64,000 bases of DNA from positions 1 through 64,000 of the forward strand of contig NZ_JXQZ01000059.1 of NCBI RefSeq assembly GCF_000878135.1, given 5' to 3'. This document shows positions 44,697 through 55,223 of the stretch, piece after piece. This DNA is from Frigoribacterium sp. MEB024 (GTDB taxonomy: Bacteria; Actinomycetota; Actinomycetes; Actinomycetales; Microbacteriaceae). How positions within the stretch are numbered: position 1 is the stretch's first letter; each line of letters opens with the position of its first letter. The translations under genes were made by a program, and so were the position numbers. Below the pieces are notes generated by a model that was given only the letters and a program-made list of their open reading frames with translations, made no database searches and was not told the origin of the DNA.

Positions 44697-46061
44697 GTGA
44701 CAGACACCACCACCCTCATCATCCTCGGAGCCAGCGGAGACCTCACCGAGCGTCTGCTGCTCCCCGGCCTCGCGAGCCTGCTCAAGAGCGACCGCGGCGT
44801 CGACGTCCAGCTCATCGGCACCGGCCGCAGCGAGCGCAGCCCCGAAGAATGGGACGACGTCGTCAAGACCGCCTTCAACGGCGACGCCGGCAGCGACCTC
44901 GCCAAGAAGACGCTGGCGTCCAGCCGCTACATCCAGGGCGACCCGACCACGGTCGAGCACCTGAAGGCCCTGTTCGAGGCCAGCGAGGGCACCCCGGTGA
45001 TGTACTTCGCCCTGCCGCCCGCGATCAGCACCAAGGTGATCCAGGCGCTCGCCGAGATCGACCTGCCCGACGGCCTGCGCCTCGCCCTCGAGAAGCCGTT
45101 CGGCTCCGACGAAGAGAGCGCTCGCGAGCTCAACGCCGAACTGCTCAAGATCGTCCCCGAAGAGCGCATCCACCGCACCGACCACTTCCTCGGTCGCGCG
45201 ACGGTCCTCAACATGATCGGCCTGCGCTTCGCCAACCGCCTCTTCGAGCCGGTCTGGAACAGCGAGAACATCGAGAAGGTCGAGATCTTCTACGACGAGG
45301 TCCTCGGCCTCGAGGGTCGCGCCCAGTACTACGACAAGGCCGGCGCGCTGATCGACATGATCCAGAGCCACCTGCTGCAGGTGCTCGCCGTCATCGCGAT
45401 GGACGCTCCGTCGAGCATCGACTCGGTCGAGCTGCGCAGCGAGATCGCCCGCGTCCTGCGCGCGACCTGGGTCAAGGACGCCGACCCGGTCGCCTCGAGC
45501 CGTCGCGCCCAGTACGCGGCCGGCACGATCGACGGCAAGGACGTCCCCGCCTACGCCGACGAGGACGGCGTCGACGACGAGCGCCAGACCGAGACCCTCG
45601 CCGAGGTCGAGTTCGAGGTCAAGACCCGTCGCTGGGCCGGCGTGCCGTTCATCCTGCGTTCGGGCAAGGGCATGACCAAGATCCGCAAAGAGGTGCTCAT
45701 CACCTTCAAGCCGGTCCCGGCGCTGCCGGAGGGTCTCAACGGCTCGTCGACGCCCGACACGCTGCGCATCGAGATCAGCCCCGAGACGATGGAGCTCGGC
45801 GTCACGACGAACGGCTCGGGCAATCCCTTCGACCTCGAGAAGTCGACGATGTCGGTCACCCTGGGCAAGCCCGAGCTCACGCCCTACGGCGAGGTGCTGA
45901 GCGGCATCTTCCACGACGACCCGACCCTGTCGATCCGTGGCGACGTGGCCGAGCGTTGCTGGGCGATCGTGGCCCCCGTGATCGAGGCCTGGAAGGCCGA
46001 CCAGGTGCCGCTCGACACCTACGCCGCCGGGTCGACCGGTCCGTCGGACTGGCCCGCCTGA
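44697..46061 (+). CDS. glucose-6-phosphate dehydrogenase-like protein
   Basis: A 454-residue member of the G6PDH family, shorter than typical Zwf (about 490-515). The NADP motif is ILGASGDLTERLL (the usual Lys after GDLxxR is Leu), and EKPFG is kept. The active-site block reads HRTDHFLGRATVLN where Zwf has RIDHYLGKE; His is kept but the Lys is Arg. This could be a divergent G6PDH or a related sugar-phosphate oxidoreductase. GTG at 44697 is the start. A hairpin follows. No pentose-phosphate partners are adjacent. Confidence 0.85.
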   Translation: MTDTTTLIILGASGDLTERLLLPGLASLLKSDRGVDVQLIGTGRSERSPEEWDDVVKTAFNGDAGSDLAKKTLASSRYIQGDPTTVEHLKALFEASEGTPVMYFALPPAISTKVIQALAEIDLPDGLRLALEKPFGSDEESARELNAELLKIVPEERIHRTDHFLGRATVLNMIGLRFANRLFEPVWNSENIEKVEIFYDEVLGLEGRAQYYDKAGALIDMIQSHLLQVLAVIAMDAPSSIDSVELRSEIARVLRATWVKDADPVASSRRAQYAAGTIDGKDVPAYADEDGVDDERQTETLAEVEFEVKTRRWAGVPFILRSGKGMTKIRKEVLITFKPVPALPEGLNGSSTPDTLRIEISPETMELGVTTNGSGNPFDLEKSTMSVTLGKPELTPYGEVLSGIFHDDPTLSIRGDVAERCWAIVAPVIEAWKADQVPLDTYAAGSTGPSDWPA

Positions 46062-46093
46062 TCCTGGTCGCCCACTCCTGACCGGCAGACCTC

Positions 46094-46129
46094 GACGGCC
46101 GCCCCGCTCTCGCGAGCAGGGCGGCCGTC
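46094..46129. terminator. bidirectional hairpin after the G6PDH-like gene
   Basis: GACGGCCGCCCCGCTC (46094-46109) pairs with 46114-46129 over 16 bases with one mismatch, loop TCGC, between convergent genes. Confidence 0.65.
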
Positions 46130-46163
46130 GTCGCGTCCGGCAGCCGAGGAGGCGCGGGTCGGG

Positions 46164-47945
<1,782 letters not shown>

Positions 47946-47993
47946 GCGCTCATCAAACCAGTGCGGCCTCGGCTGGGGGCGGCGTTGCCGGCG

Positions 47994-48677
47994 TCAGCGT
48001 TGCAGCGTCGGATCGGGCCAGAGCGTCTCGACCTTGGGCTTCTGTCGCCGGGTGCGAGCCCAGACGACGAACCCCGCGAGGGTGAACGCGCCGTAGAAGA
48101 CGTACATGAACGCCGAGGCGTAGTAGCCGGCACTGAACAGCAGGGGAGTGCCGACGAGGTCGACCGCGACCCAGATCAGCCAGAACTCGACCCAGCCCTT
48201 GGCCATGCCGTAGGTGGCGAGGAGCGACCCCGTGAAGATCCAGGCGTCGGCCCAGACGGGCTCGTACGACCCCAGCAGACGGAAGACGGGAGTCAGCAGG
48301 GCGGTGCCGCCGACCAGGCCGACGACGATCAGCACCCGGTTCTTCCACCCCGCCCAGCGGGGCTCGACGGCCACTCCGCCGGTGTCGCCGGCGTGCTTCC
48401 AGCGGTACCAGCCGTAGATCGACACGACGATGAACATCACCTGGCGTGCGGCCTGCCCGAGCAGGTTCACCGGGTTCGGGGTGTCGAACACCGCGCCGAG
48501 GAAGACGGTGAACAGCAGCGCGTTGCCCACGATGCCGATCGGCCAGGCCCAGACCTTGCGTCGCATGCCGCCGAGGGCGCTGAGCAGACCGAAGACGTTG
48601 CCCACCACCTCGCGCCAGAGGATCGTCTGGTCGCCGATGTGCAACTGGGCGTCGAACAACCACAGCAACGGATTCAT
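47994..48677 (-). CDS. pnuC: nicotinamide riboside transporter PnuC
   Basis: A 227-residue membrane transporter with about seven helices that imports nicotinamide riboside for NAD synthesis. The family signature is WADAWIFTGSLLATYGMAKGWVEFW, with ALGGMRRKVWAWPIGIVGNALLF in the early helix pair. No nadR or other NAD genes are adjacent. ATG at 48677 has GAAGAGAGCC as a weak ribosome site. The gene ends 49 bases before the GH15 start and probably forms one transcript with it. Confidence 0.93.
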   Translation of the reverse strand: MNPLLWLFDAQLHIGDQTILWREVVGNVFGLLSALGGMRRKVWAWPIGIVGNALLFTVFLGAVFDTPNPVNLLGQAARQVMFIVVSIYGWYRWKHAGDTGGVAVEPRWAGWKNRVLIVVGLVGGTALLTPVFRLLGSYEPVWADAWIFTGSLLATYGMAKGWVEFWLIWVAVDLVGTPLLFSAGYYASAFMYVFYGAFTLAGFVVWARTRRQKPKVETLWPDPTLQR

Positions 48678-48828
48678 CGAGAGGCTCTCTTCGGTCGGGG
48701 AGGCGGGTGGTGCGGGACCACGGCGTCCCCGAGGCGCGGGGCGCCTGGTGCTGCAACGAGTGTGGCACGGGGGGAATTCCCGACGTCACACGGCTCACGG
48801 CCGTCGTCGTCCGACGGACGCCCGGGGG

Positions 48829-49155
48829 TCAGGCGAAGAGCTGTTGCTCGACCCGGTCGTCGAACACCCCGAGCAGCAACCACGAGTCGCCCCGGCCGTC
48901 GAGCGCCAGGTCGAAGGTGCCGTCCACCCGGTGGGCGCCGTCGGTGAGCGGCACCGCGTCGACCCGCCAGACCGTCATCTCGAGCAGGTGGGCGCTCGAC
49001 CCGCGCGGCGCCCGGGTCGCCGACCGCCACCAGTCGGTGCGCGTGACCCAGAGCTCGGGCGAGCTGACGACGCCGTACACGACCCCCCGCCACTCGAAGC
49101 GCAGGGGCGCCCCGTCGGCGGTCGTCTCGACCGGGACCTTCTCGTCCACCCTCAT
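48829..49155 (-). CDS. DUF6504 family protein, SOS-controlled
   Basis: A 108-residue protein. The segment LRFEWRGVVYGVVSSPELWV resembles the DUF6504 proteins found in actinobacteria next to imuB and dnaE2 genes; the assignment is by recall and by the shared regulation. ATG at 49155 is preferred over the longer open frame because GAGAGG is upstream and a LexA-like box lies just before. It lies alone here, about 6 kb from dnaE2. A role in translesion synthesis is a reasonable inference, not shown by the sequence. Confidence 0.8.
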   Translation of the reverse strand: MRVDEKVPVETTADGAPLRFEWRGVVYGVVSSPELWVTRTDWWRSATRAPRGSSAHLLEMTVWRVDAVPLTDGAHRVDGTFDLALDGRGDSWLLLGVFDDRVEQQLFA

Positions 49156-49170
49156 CTGCCGACCTCTCGT

Positions 49171-49186
49171 TCGAATGTGTGTTCGA
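49171..49186 (-). promoter_or_regulatory. SOS box (LexA site) of the DUF6504 gene
   Basis: TCGAAT-GTGT-GTTCGA differs from the dnaE2 box consensus by one base. On the minus strand the TAGACT -10 (49191-49196) ends four bases upstream, the same arrangement as at dnaE2. Confidence 0.85.
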
Positions 49187-49264
49187 ACGGAGTCTACGAA
49201 CCCCCACCGACATCGGCCACCCCCTCTGTGGGCGGAAGCCGAGGTGCCGGGGTCGCACGCGGCC

Positions 49265-50548
49265 TCACCAGCCGGGCAGCGCCTCCTCGACGTGGGTGAC
49301 GGCCTCACGGGGCAGTCCCGCCTCGTCCGCGAACGACCGCCACCTCCGCACCGCGTCACGCACCTCGTCGACGATGCCCGACGCGTCCCGCACCAGGAAG
49401 CGATCGGCCAGGCGCATCACGTCGGCCCGCGAGACGTCGCGGTAGACGCCGTCCACCCCCATGAGGTGCTGGTACGTCCACCGCCCGGTCGGGTTGTGCG
49501 CGAACGTCACGTCGTACGCGGGCGACAGTCCCCACGACGCCTCGGGCCCCGCCAACAGGAACGACGAGTTCTTCGTGTGGTCGTCGTTGTTGGCCGCCAG
49601 CACGTTGAAGACCATCCTGCGGAACGCCTGCGCCATCGCCTCGTCGCCCAGTCCCAGGCGACGCACCACGTCGAACAGCTGCCCGTAGTCGTGCGCCTGC
49701 CGCTGCCGGAAGTCGAGATGGGCCGCCCCGCACAGCGTCAGGACGTGCGCCTTGCCCTCGACCCGACGGTCGAACCGACGCGTCATGAAGTGCGAACGCC
49801 CGTTCTCGTCGAGCAGCCGGCACTCGGCCATGTCGATCCCCGCCGCCCCCGCCATCAGCGAGTACGCGTACTCGACCCGACCGGCGAGGCCGCCCGACCC
49901 CAACTCGGAGTCCGGGCCCAACCCGTCCAACTTGATCAACCAGTGCTCGAACCCGTCCGGCGCCGCGAGCTGACCCGACCGGATCTCACCCGTCCCACGG
50001 TTCCACGCGACCACCGCCTTCGCCCGCGCCCCACCCGCCGACGTCCCCACCTGGATCAAGGACCGGATGGCCGACTCGGTCCCGTGGTCGTCGCTGAAGC
50101 TGGCGTCCAGCACGCTGCGTGCCCCCTCGACCAGCGCGCTCAACTCGAGCGCACTCGTCGTCCGTTGACGCGGTCCCCTCGACGGCCGGAACTCCAACGC
50201 CCCCATGGCCCGGTCCGCCATGTACGCCAATCGGTCCAGGGGACTCACCTGCTGCCGCGACACCCCCTGCCGCACCAACCAGGCGTCGATCACCGCGTTG
50301 CCGAAGTCGTCCGGCATCGCGTCCGCCAGCACGGCAGGAAGCCGGTGGAACGTCGCCTCGGGCAGCTGCGGGAAGACGTGCCGCCGCGTGCGGACCGGCA
50401 TCGTCAGCGGCGCCAGCTCGATGCCTCGAGCCACCCAGTCCGGGTAGTACTCGAAGACGTACGCCCCGAGCCCCGGGTCGAGCGCCACGGCCCCCACCCG
50501 CAGGCCCCATGCCGTCACCTCGACGGCCCGGACCGGGACCCAGCTCAC
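49265..50548 (-). CDS. hipA: HipA-type serine/threonine kinase toxin
   Basis: A 427-residue HipA-family kinase, the toxin of a type II toxin-antitoxin pair that causes growth arrest by phosphorylating a host protein (glutamyl-tRNA synthetase in E. coli). The Gly-rich nucleotide loop is QVGTSAGGARAKAVVAWN, the catalytic loop NNDDHTKN has Asp322/Asp323, and the metal-binding Asp is in LSPAYDVTF. All key residues are present, so the kinase should be active. GTG overlaps the hipB stop (GTGA). The target in this organism is unknown. Confidence 0.92.
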   Translation of the reverse strand: MSWVPVRAVEVTAWGLRVGAVALDPGLGAYVFEYYPDWVARGIELAPLTMPVRTRRHVFPQLPEATFHRLPAVLADAMPDDFGNAVIDAWLVRQGVSRQQVSPLDRLAYMADRAMGALEFRPSRGPRQRTTSALELSALVEGARSVLDASFSDDHGTESAIRSLIQVGTSAGGARAKAVVAWNRGTGEIRSGQLAAPDGFEHWLIKLDGLGPDSELGSGGLAGRVEYAYSLMAGAAGIDMAECRLLDENGRSHFMTRRFDRRVEGKAHVLTLCGAAHLDFRQRQAHDYGQLFDVVRRLGLGDEAMAQAFRRMVFNVLAANNDDHTKNSSFLLAGPEASWGLSPAYDVTFAHNPTGRWTYQHLMGVDGVYRDVSRADVMRLADRFLVRDASGIVDEVRDAVRRWRSFADEAGLPREAVTHVEEALPGW

Positions 50549-50907
50549 GAGCCGTCGCCCGACGATCGTGCGCCTCGTGGGCGGTACACCCGACGTCGCG
50601 GCTCGTCGCCCGACGACCTCAACACGTCGAGCGGGCTGACGGCGCTCGCCGGGGCGATGCTCCCGAGGGCGTCGTCGGCACCCAGAGCCCGCAGGACGCG
50701 GACGAGCGAGCGCAAGGTGCTGCCCCTCCCGGCCTCGAGTGATTGCACCGTGCTGGGTGACAGGTCGGCCCGTCGAGCGAGCTCGAGCTGGTCGAGCCCC
50801 TGGTCGAGCCTCAGGCGACGGACCTGTTCGCCGACCTGGCGTTCACGCTCGTCGGTCGAGACGAGCGGGGGTGCGCTCGCGGAGGGTGTCTGATCGTCGT
50901 CGAACAC
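50545..50907 (-). CDS. hipB: HipB-type XRE family antitoxin
   Basis: A 120-residue DNA-binding antitoxin and autorepressor of the hipBA operon. The Cro/C1 helix-turn-helix runs QVRRLRLDQGLDQLELARRADLSPSTVQSLEAGRG, followed by LRSLVRVLRALGADDALG. The C-terminal tail is basic and proline/arginine-rich (RRRVYRPRGARSS). GTG at 50907 has GGAG seven bases upstream. An imperfect palindrome just before the start is the probable operator. Confidence 0.9.
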   Translation of the reverse strand: MFDDDQTPSASAPPLVSTDERERQVGEQVRRLRLDQGLDQLELARRADLSPSTVQSLEAGRGSTLRSLVRVLRALGADDALGSIAPASAVSPLDVLRSSGDEPRRRVYRPRGARSSGDGS

Positions 50908-50911
50908 GATG

Positions 50912-50926
50912 CTCCAATCATGGGAT
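50912..50926 (-). promoter_or_regulatory. likely HipB operator
   Basis: CTCCAATCATGGGAT is a near-palindrome (TCCnATnATnGGA). It lies just downstream of a minus-strand TATCGT -10 (50932-50937) and overlaps the expected transcript start. The neighbouring 60 bases are unusually AT-rich for this window. Confidence 0.5.
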
Positions 50927-51002
50927 GAACCACGATAACAGCGATTTCCACCCAGAAGAAAGGACTATCCCACTATTCCGAGAACATCACGAACGGCCAG
51001 GG

Positions 51003-52043
51003 TCAGTCGATCACGCCGTTGTCGAGGAGTTGCTCCCACAGGCCGGCGCCGTCGGGTGCCGACACCCAGACCACGTCGCTGCCCTCGGCGTGCTCCGACC
51101 GTGACCGGCCTCCGGCCAGCACGGCCTCGCTGGGCGACAGCTGGCGGATGGCCACGGCGGCGACGTTCTCGGGGTGGTCGTGCAGGAACGTCCCGTACAG
51201 TTCTTCGTCGTGCTGCCCGTCGTCGCCGACGAGCAGCCACTTGAGCTCGGGGAACTCGTCGGCGAGACGGCGCAGGGACTCCTGTTTGTGCTGGCGTCCG
51301 CTGCGGAAGATCCGGTCGTGGGTGGGGCCCCAGTCGGTCAACAGCAGCGCGCCGCTCGGGTACAGGTTTCGGGACAGGAAGCGGGACAACGTCGGCGCCA
51401 CGTTCCAGGCCCCCGTCGACAGGTAGATGACGGGGCACCCGGGGTTCGCCGCGTTCAGGCGTTCGTAGAGCACGGCCATGCCGGGCACGGGACGCCGGGC
51501 GTGCTCGTTCAGGACGAAGGTGTTCCAGGCGGCGAGCAGCGGCCGGGGCAACGAGGTGACCATCACGGTGTCGTCGATGTCCGAGACGATGCCGAACCGC
51601 GCCTCCGGATCGATGACGAAGATCGGCGCCTCGACCGGCACCGACCCCTCGGTGGTGAGGGTCGCGACGTGCCAGCCGGGTTCGAGGTCGACGGCGATGC
51701 GAGCGTCGAGCACGCCGCCGCGGTCGGCCTGGACGCGCTGGACGCGACCGCCGAGCGAGATCTCGACCAGGGCCTTCTCGACGGGCACGCTCGTGAAGCT
51801 GCGCCACCCCCGGACGTTGAGGTGATCGACGCCCGACAGCGTGCCCGTGCGGGTGAGCAGGACGCGCGACAGAACCCGGGCCCATCCCGGAGCGCCGTAG
51901 CCGGTGTACGGCACGACCGTGGGGAGGAGTCCCCGACGCCGAGCCCGCTTCTCGCGGAAGCGGTGGACCGAGTTCTCGATGCGGGCCGCTCGGTGCAGGA
52001 AGGGCTCGACGGCGGCGGGCGGTGCCTTGCGGGTGTCGGGCAT
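51003..52043 (-). CDS. APP1-like phosphatidate phosphatase family protein
   Basis: A 346-residue haloacid dehalogenase-fold phosphatase of the App1 type, which in yeast dephosphorylates phosphatidic acid. The catalytic motif is IVSDIDDTVMVTSLPR (DxDDT), later motifs are VIYLSTGAWNVAPTL and LTDWGPTHDRIF, and LLVGDDGQHDEELY provides the acidic motif. The N-terminal 130 residues (FRSVPVEK-like beta sandwich) are typical of actinobacterial members. ATG at 52043 has GAGACT six bases upstream, a poorer -10 than those at the leaderless genes. Confidence 0.88.
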   Translation of the reverse strand: MPDTRKAPPAAVEPFLHRAARIENSVHRFREKRARRRGLLPTVVPYTGYGAPGWARVLSRVLLTRTGTLSGVDHLNVRGWRSFTSVPVEKALVEISLGGRVQRVQADRGGVLDARIAVDLEPGWHVATLTTEGSVPVEAPIFVIDPEARFGIVSDIDDTVMVTSLPRPLLAAWNTFVLNEHARRPVPGMAVLYERLNAANPGCPVIYLSTGAWNVAPTLSRFLSRNLYPSGALLLTDWGPTHDRIFRSGRQHKQESLRRLADEFPELKWLLVGDDGQHDEELYGTFLHDHPENVAAVAIRQLSPSEAVLAGGRSRSEHAEGSDVVWVSAPDGAGLWEQLLDNGVID

Positions 52044-52081
52044 CCGCTCAGTCTCGCACGACGGGTCGTCGAACGGGCGGG

Positions 52082-52810
52082 TCAGTCGACGGGAGCGAGC
52101 AGACCGGGGTGGTCGACCGACGACGAACCGACCTCGGGGCCGACCTCGTGGTGCAGCAGGCGCTCGGCGATCTCGTCGCTGAGGCCCGCGATGCCCTGCA
52201 CCAGGTCGTCGTCGCCCTCGGTCTCGGGGTCGAGCCAGTCGTCCATGACGTCGGTGCCGACGAGCACCGGCATGCGGTCGTGCACCTCGGACACCGGACC
52301 CGAGGAGGCGCGGGTCAGCACGGTCGTCGACAGCAGCCATCGAGACGGGGCGCCGACCTCGGCCGACGGGTCGCGCCACCACTCGTAGAGCGCACCGAAG
52401 AGGACCACCTCGTCGTCGGGCAGCCGCACGAGGACGGGGCGCTTCGAGCCGTCGGGCAGGGTCTGCCACTCGTACCAGCCCGTGGCCGGGACCAGGCCAC
52501 GGCGCGAGACCACGGCGTCGCGGAACGAGGGTTTCTCGGCGGCCGACTCGGATCGTGCGTTGAACAGCGGGGGACCGGAGTCGGGGCCCGCCGAGCCACC
52601 GGGCACGAGACCCCAGCGGGCCGACGCGAGGCGTCGGACCGGCGGGCCACCGGCGTCGTCACCTCGAGGTGCCGCGTCGACGAGGAGACTCACCGGCCGA
52701 GTCGGAGCGATATTCCAGGAAGGCTCTGGGAGAGTGTCTCCTGATACATCGACGTCGAACAGGGCCACCAGGTCGCTCGAGGCGCGTGCCATCACGAATC
52801 GTCCGCACAT
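52082..52810 (-). CDS. SRAP family DNA-protein crosslink protein (YedK/HMCES)
   Basis: A 242-residue protein that covalently shields abasic sites in single-stranded DNA through its N-terminal Cys. The start is fixed by biology: after Met removal Cys2 (MCGRFVMA) is the active residue, so ATG at 52810 is right even though the frame is open further. Other signature parts are PSWNIAPTRPVSLLV, SARWGLVP, FNARSESAAEKPSFRD, ATGWYEW and the active His in VHDRMPVLVG. No LexA box is seen upstream. Confidence 0.94.
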   Translation of the reverse strand: MCGRFVMARASSDLVALFDVDVSGDTLPEPSWNIAPTRPVSLLVDAAPRGDDAGGPPVRRLASARWGLVPGGSAGPDSGPPLFNARSESAAEKPSFRDAVVSRRGLVPATGWYEWQTLPDGSKRPVLVRLPDDEVVLFGALYEWWRDPSAEVGAPSRWLLSTTVLTRASSGPVSEVHDRMPVLVGTDVMDDWLDPETEGDDDLVQGIAGLSDEIAERLLHHEVGPEVGSSSVDHPGLLAPVD

Positions 52811-52924
52811 GCGATCCATTCTGGTGGCAGCCGCCGACATCCGGTGACCGACACCTCGGTCCCCTTCCGACGTCATCGCACCGTGCCCGACCCCGTCGAG
52901 GCATCGCCACGAAACGGAGAAACG

Positions 52925-53572
52925 TTGCTCGTCACCGACGTCAATGACGCATTGCCCGGGGGTTCACCGCTGCTCAGGAACGAGCCCGTCCAGGCTCGCA
53001 GTTCCGCGCGGCTCACCGGGCTGCTCGACGCGGCCGCGGCCATCATCGACGAGATCGGCTACGAGCGTCTGACCACGGCCATGGTCGCCGAGCGGGCAGG
53101 TGCCTCGATCGGCACGGTCTACCGCTACTTCCCCGACCGCATCGCGGTCGTCGACGCCCTCGCCCTGCGTTCCGTCCAGCGTCTGACCGTCCGGGTCGGC
53201 GAGGCCGTGTCCGACGACGCCGTCACCGACTGGCGTCGTGCCGTCGACCTCTTCGTCGACGCCAAGGCCGAGATGTACCGCAGCGAGCCCGGCTTCCGGT
53301 CCATCCGCTTCGCCGACGCCCCCGACGTGCGCACGCCCGAGACGCGCCAGTACACGAGTCCGTTGGCCGAGCAGTTGCTCGCCGTCTTCGTCGACCACTG
53401 TGCGGTCACGCGCACCGACGAACTCGAACTGGGCCTCCAGGTGGCCGTCGAGATCGCGAACGCCCTGCTGGCGCGTGCCTTCATCGACGACGCCGAAGGC
53501 GACGACCGCTTCGTCGGCCAGTGCCGCACCGTGCTGGCGGGCTACCTCGAGCCCCTCGTCGACGCGCGCTGA
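52925..53572 (+). CDS. TetR family transcriptional regulator
   Basis: A repressor of about 215 residues. The helix-turn-helix reads TTAMVAERAGASIGTVYRYFPDRIAVVDALAL. The C-terminal ligand domain includes SEPGFRSIRFADAPDV. TTG at 52925 is chosen because GGAGAAACG precedes it; a GTG at 52844 would add 27 residues of no known homology. It diverges from the SRAP gene and lies 128 bases before the ABC importer, which it may control. Confidence 0.82.
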   Translation: MLVTDVNDALPGGSPLLRNEPVQARSSARLTGLLDAAAAIIDEIGYERLTTAMVAERAGASIGTVYRYFPDRIAVVDALALRSVQRLTVRVGEAVSDDAVTDWRRAVDLFVDAKAEMYRSEPGFRSIRFADAPDVRTPETRQYTSPLAEQLLAVFVDHCAVTRTDELELGLQVAVEIANALLARAFIDDAEGDDRFVGQCRTVLAGYLEPLVDAR

Positions 53573-53700
53573 CCCCGCGGGCCGCGTGACGGCGGGTGTC
53601 GCGGGCCCCGGCGGGGTCGCTGACACATCGTCGAGATCTGTGGTTGGGTGAACGCCCTGGCAAGTGTCGATTCGTGCTGCCCACGAGGAATGAGCCACCC

Positions 53701-54537
53701 ATGATCGAGTTCCGCTCCGTGACGAAGCAGTACCCCGACGGCACCCTGGCGGTCGACGACTTCAGCCTCGTGATCCCGTCCCGCAAGACCACGGTCTTCG
53801 TCGGGTCGAGCGGTTGCGGCAAGACGACGATCCTGCGGATGATCAACCGGATGGTCGACCCGACGTCCGGCGTCATCGAGATCGACGGCAAGTCGATCGG
53901 CGACCTCGAGCCCGTCGGCCTCCGCCGCAGCATCGGCTACGTCATGCAGAACTCCGGACTGCTGCCGCACCGCAAGGTCGTCGACAACATCGCCACCGTC
54001 CCCGTCCTCAAGGGCACGTCCAAGAAGGTCGCCCGCGATCGCGCTCTCGAGCTGATGGACACGGTCGGGCTCGACCGCGACCTGGCCCAGCGCTACCCGA
54101 GCCAGCTGTCCGGCGGGCAGCAACAGCGCGTCGGTGTCGCCCGCGGCCTCGCCGTCGACCCGAACATCCTGCTCATGGACGAGCCCTTCGGTGCCGTCGA
54201 CCCGCTCGTCCGGTCCGACCTGCAGCAAGAGCTCATCCGGTTGCAGCGCGAACTCGACAAGACCGTCGTCTTCGTCACGCACGACATCGACGAGGCCTTC
54301 TATCTGGGCGACCAGGTCGTCATCCTCGAGAAGGGTGGCCAGATCGCCCAGCAGGGCAGCCCCGCCGAGATCCTCTCGGCACCCGCGACCGACTTCGTCG
54401 CCGAGTTCATCGGGGCCAACCGGGGCAAGCGCGCCCTGCACGTCGAACAGACCCCGACCGGTCAGGTGGTGGTCGACGGCGACGGACGCACCGCCGGGGT
54501 GCTGACCGAACCGGTCCGAGGTGGGCGGACGTCGTGA
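53701..54537 (+). CDS. osmoprotectant (betaine/choline type) ABC transporter ATPase
   Basis: A 278-residue ATPase of the OpuCA/OsmV type that drives uptake of quaternary amines such as glycine betaine. Walker A is FVGSSGCGKTTILRMI, the signature LSGGQQQRVGVARGLA, Walker B ILLMDEPFGAVDPL, and the switch VVFVTHDIDEAF. CBS domains found in some OpuCA are absent. The gene overlaps the permease (GTGA), opening a four-gene operon. Confidence 0.93.
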   Translation: MIEFRSVTKQYPDGTLAVDDFSLVIPSRKTTVFVGSSGCGKTTILRMINRMVDPTSGVIEIDGKSIGDLEPVGLRRSIGYVMQNSGLLPHRKVVDNIATVPVLKGTSKKVARDRALELMDTVGLDRDLAQRYPSQLSGGQQQRVGVARGLAVDPNILLMDEPFGAVDPLVRSDLQQELIRLQRELDKTVVFVTHDIDEAFYLGDQVVILEKGGQIAQQGSPAEILSAPATDFVAEFIGANRGKRALHVEQTPTGQVVVDGDGRTAGVLTEPVRGGRTS

Positions 54538-55223
54538 ACTGGATCTGGTCCAACAGCGACTACATCCTCGACAAGACGATCGTGCACCTGGGTCTGAGCG
54601 TGCCGCCGGTCATCCTGGCGTTCGTCATCTCGCTGCCGATCGGCTGGGCGGCCAATCGCTTCACCCGTCTTCGTGGAGTCGTCCTGGCGGTGGCCGGGTT
54701 GTTCTACGCCGTGCCGTCTTTCGCGCTACTCGTCGTGCTCCCCGGTCTGATCGGCTACAGCATCCGAAGCAACACGAACCTCATCATCGGACTCACGCTC
54801 TACGGCATCGCCCTCATGGTCCGGTCCGTCGCCGACGGTCTCCAGTCGGTCGAAGCTGACGTCAGACAGTCCGCGACGGCGGTCGGATACTCCGGGTGGC
54901 AGCGCTTCTGGCGCGTCGAGATCCCCCTGGCCGGTCCGGTGCTGCTCGCCGGTCTCCGGGTCGTCCTGGTCAGTACCATCAGCCTCGCGACCGTGGGCGG
55001 CATCCTCGGCATCAACGGACTCGGGCTGCTCTTCAACGACGGCCTGCAGCGCGACATCATGGCCGAGATCGTGGCCGGGATCGTTCTCACGATCGTCATG
55101 GCCCTGGTCCTCGATGGGCTGCTGGTGCTGCTCGGACGCGCTCTCATGCCCTGGACGAGGGGTCGGTCCGCGACACGGACGGGCACGCCCACCGTGGCCC
55201 GCCAGAAGGTCGTGGCACCGTGA
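54534..55223 (+). CDS. osmoprotectant ABC transporter permease, first
   Basis: A 229-residue membrane permease of the importer with about five helices. The coupling loop reads VEADVRQSATAVGYSGWQRFW, and FYAVPSFALLVVLPGLIG is typical of OpuCB/OsmW. GTG overlaps the previous stop by four bases. Together with the second permease it forms the transmembrane channel. Confidence 0.92.
   Translation: MNWIWSNSDYILDKTIVHLGLSVPPVILAFVISLPIGWAANRFTRLRGVVLAVAGLFYAVPSFALLVVLPGLIGYSIRSNTNLIIGLTLYGIALMVRSVADGLQSVEADVRQSATAVGYSGWQRFWRVEIPLAGPVLLAGLRVVLVSTISLATVGGILGINGLGLLFNDGLQRDIMAEIVAGIVLTIVMALVLDGLLVLLGRALMPWTRGRSATRTGTPTVARQKVVAP

Noticed and set aside
48764-48790. A third copy of the GGAATTGCCGAC element
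   Set aside because: The local sequence GGAATTCCCGAC matches only partly and has no inverted partner nearby.
49160-49200. tRNA T-loop-like GTTCGAA
   Set aside because: No acceptor, D or anticodon stem surrounds it; the sequence is explained as a LexA box.
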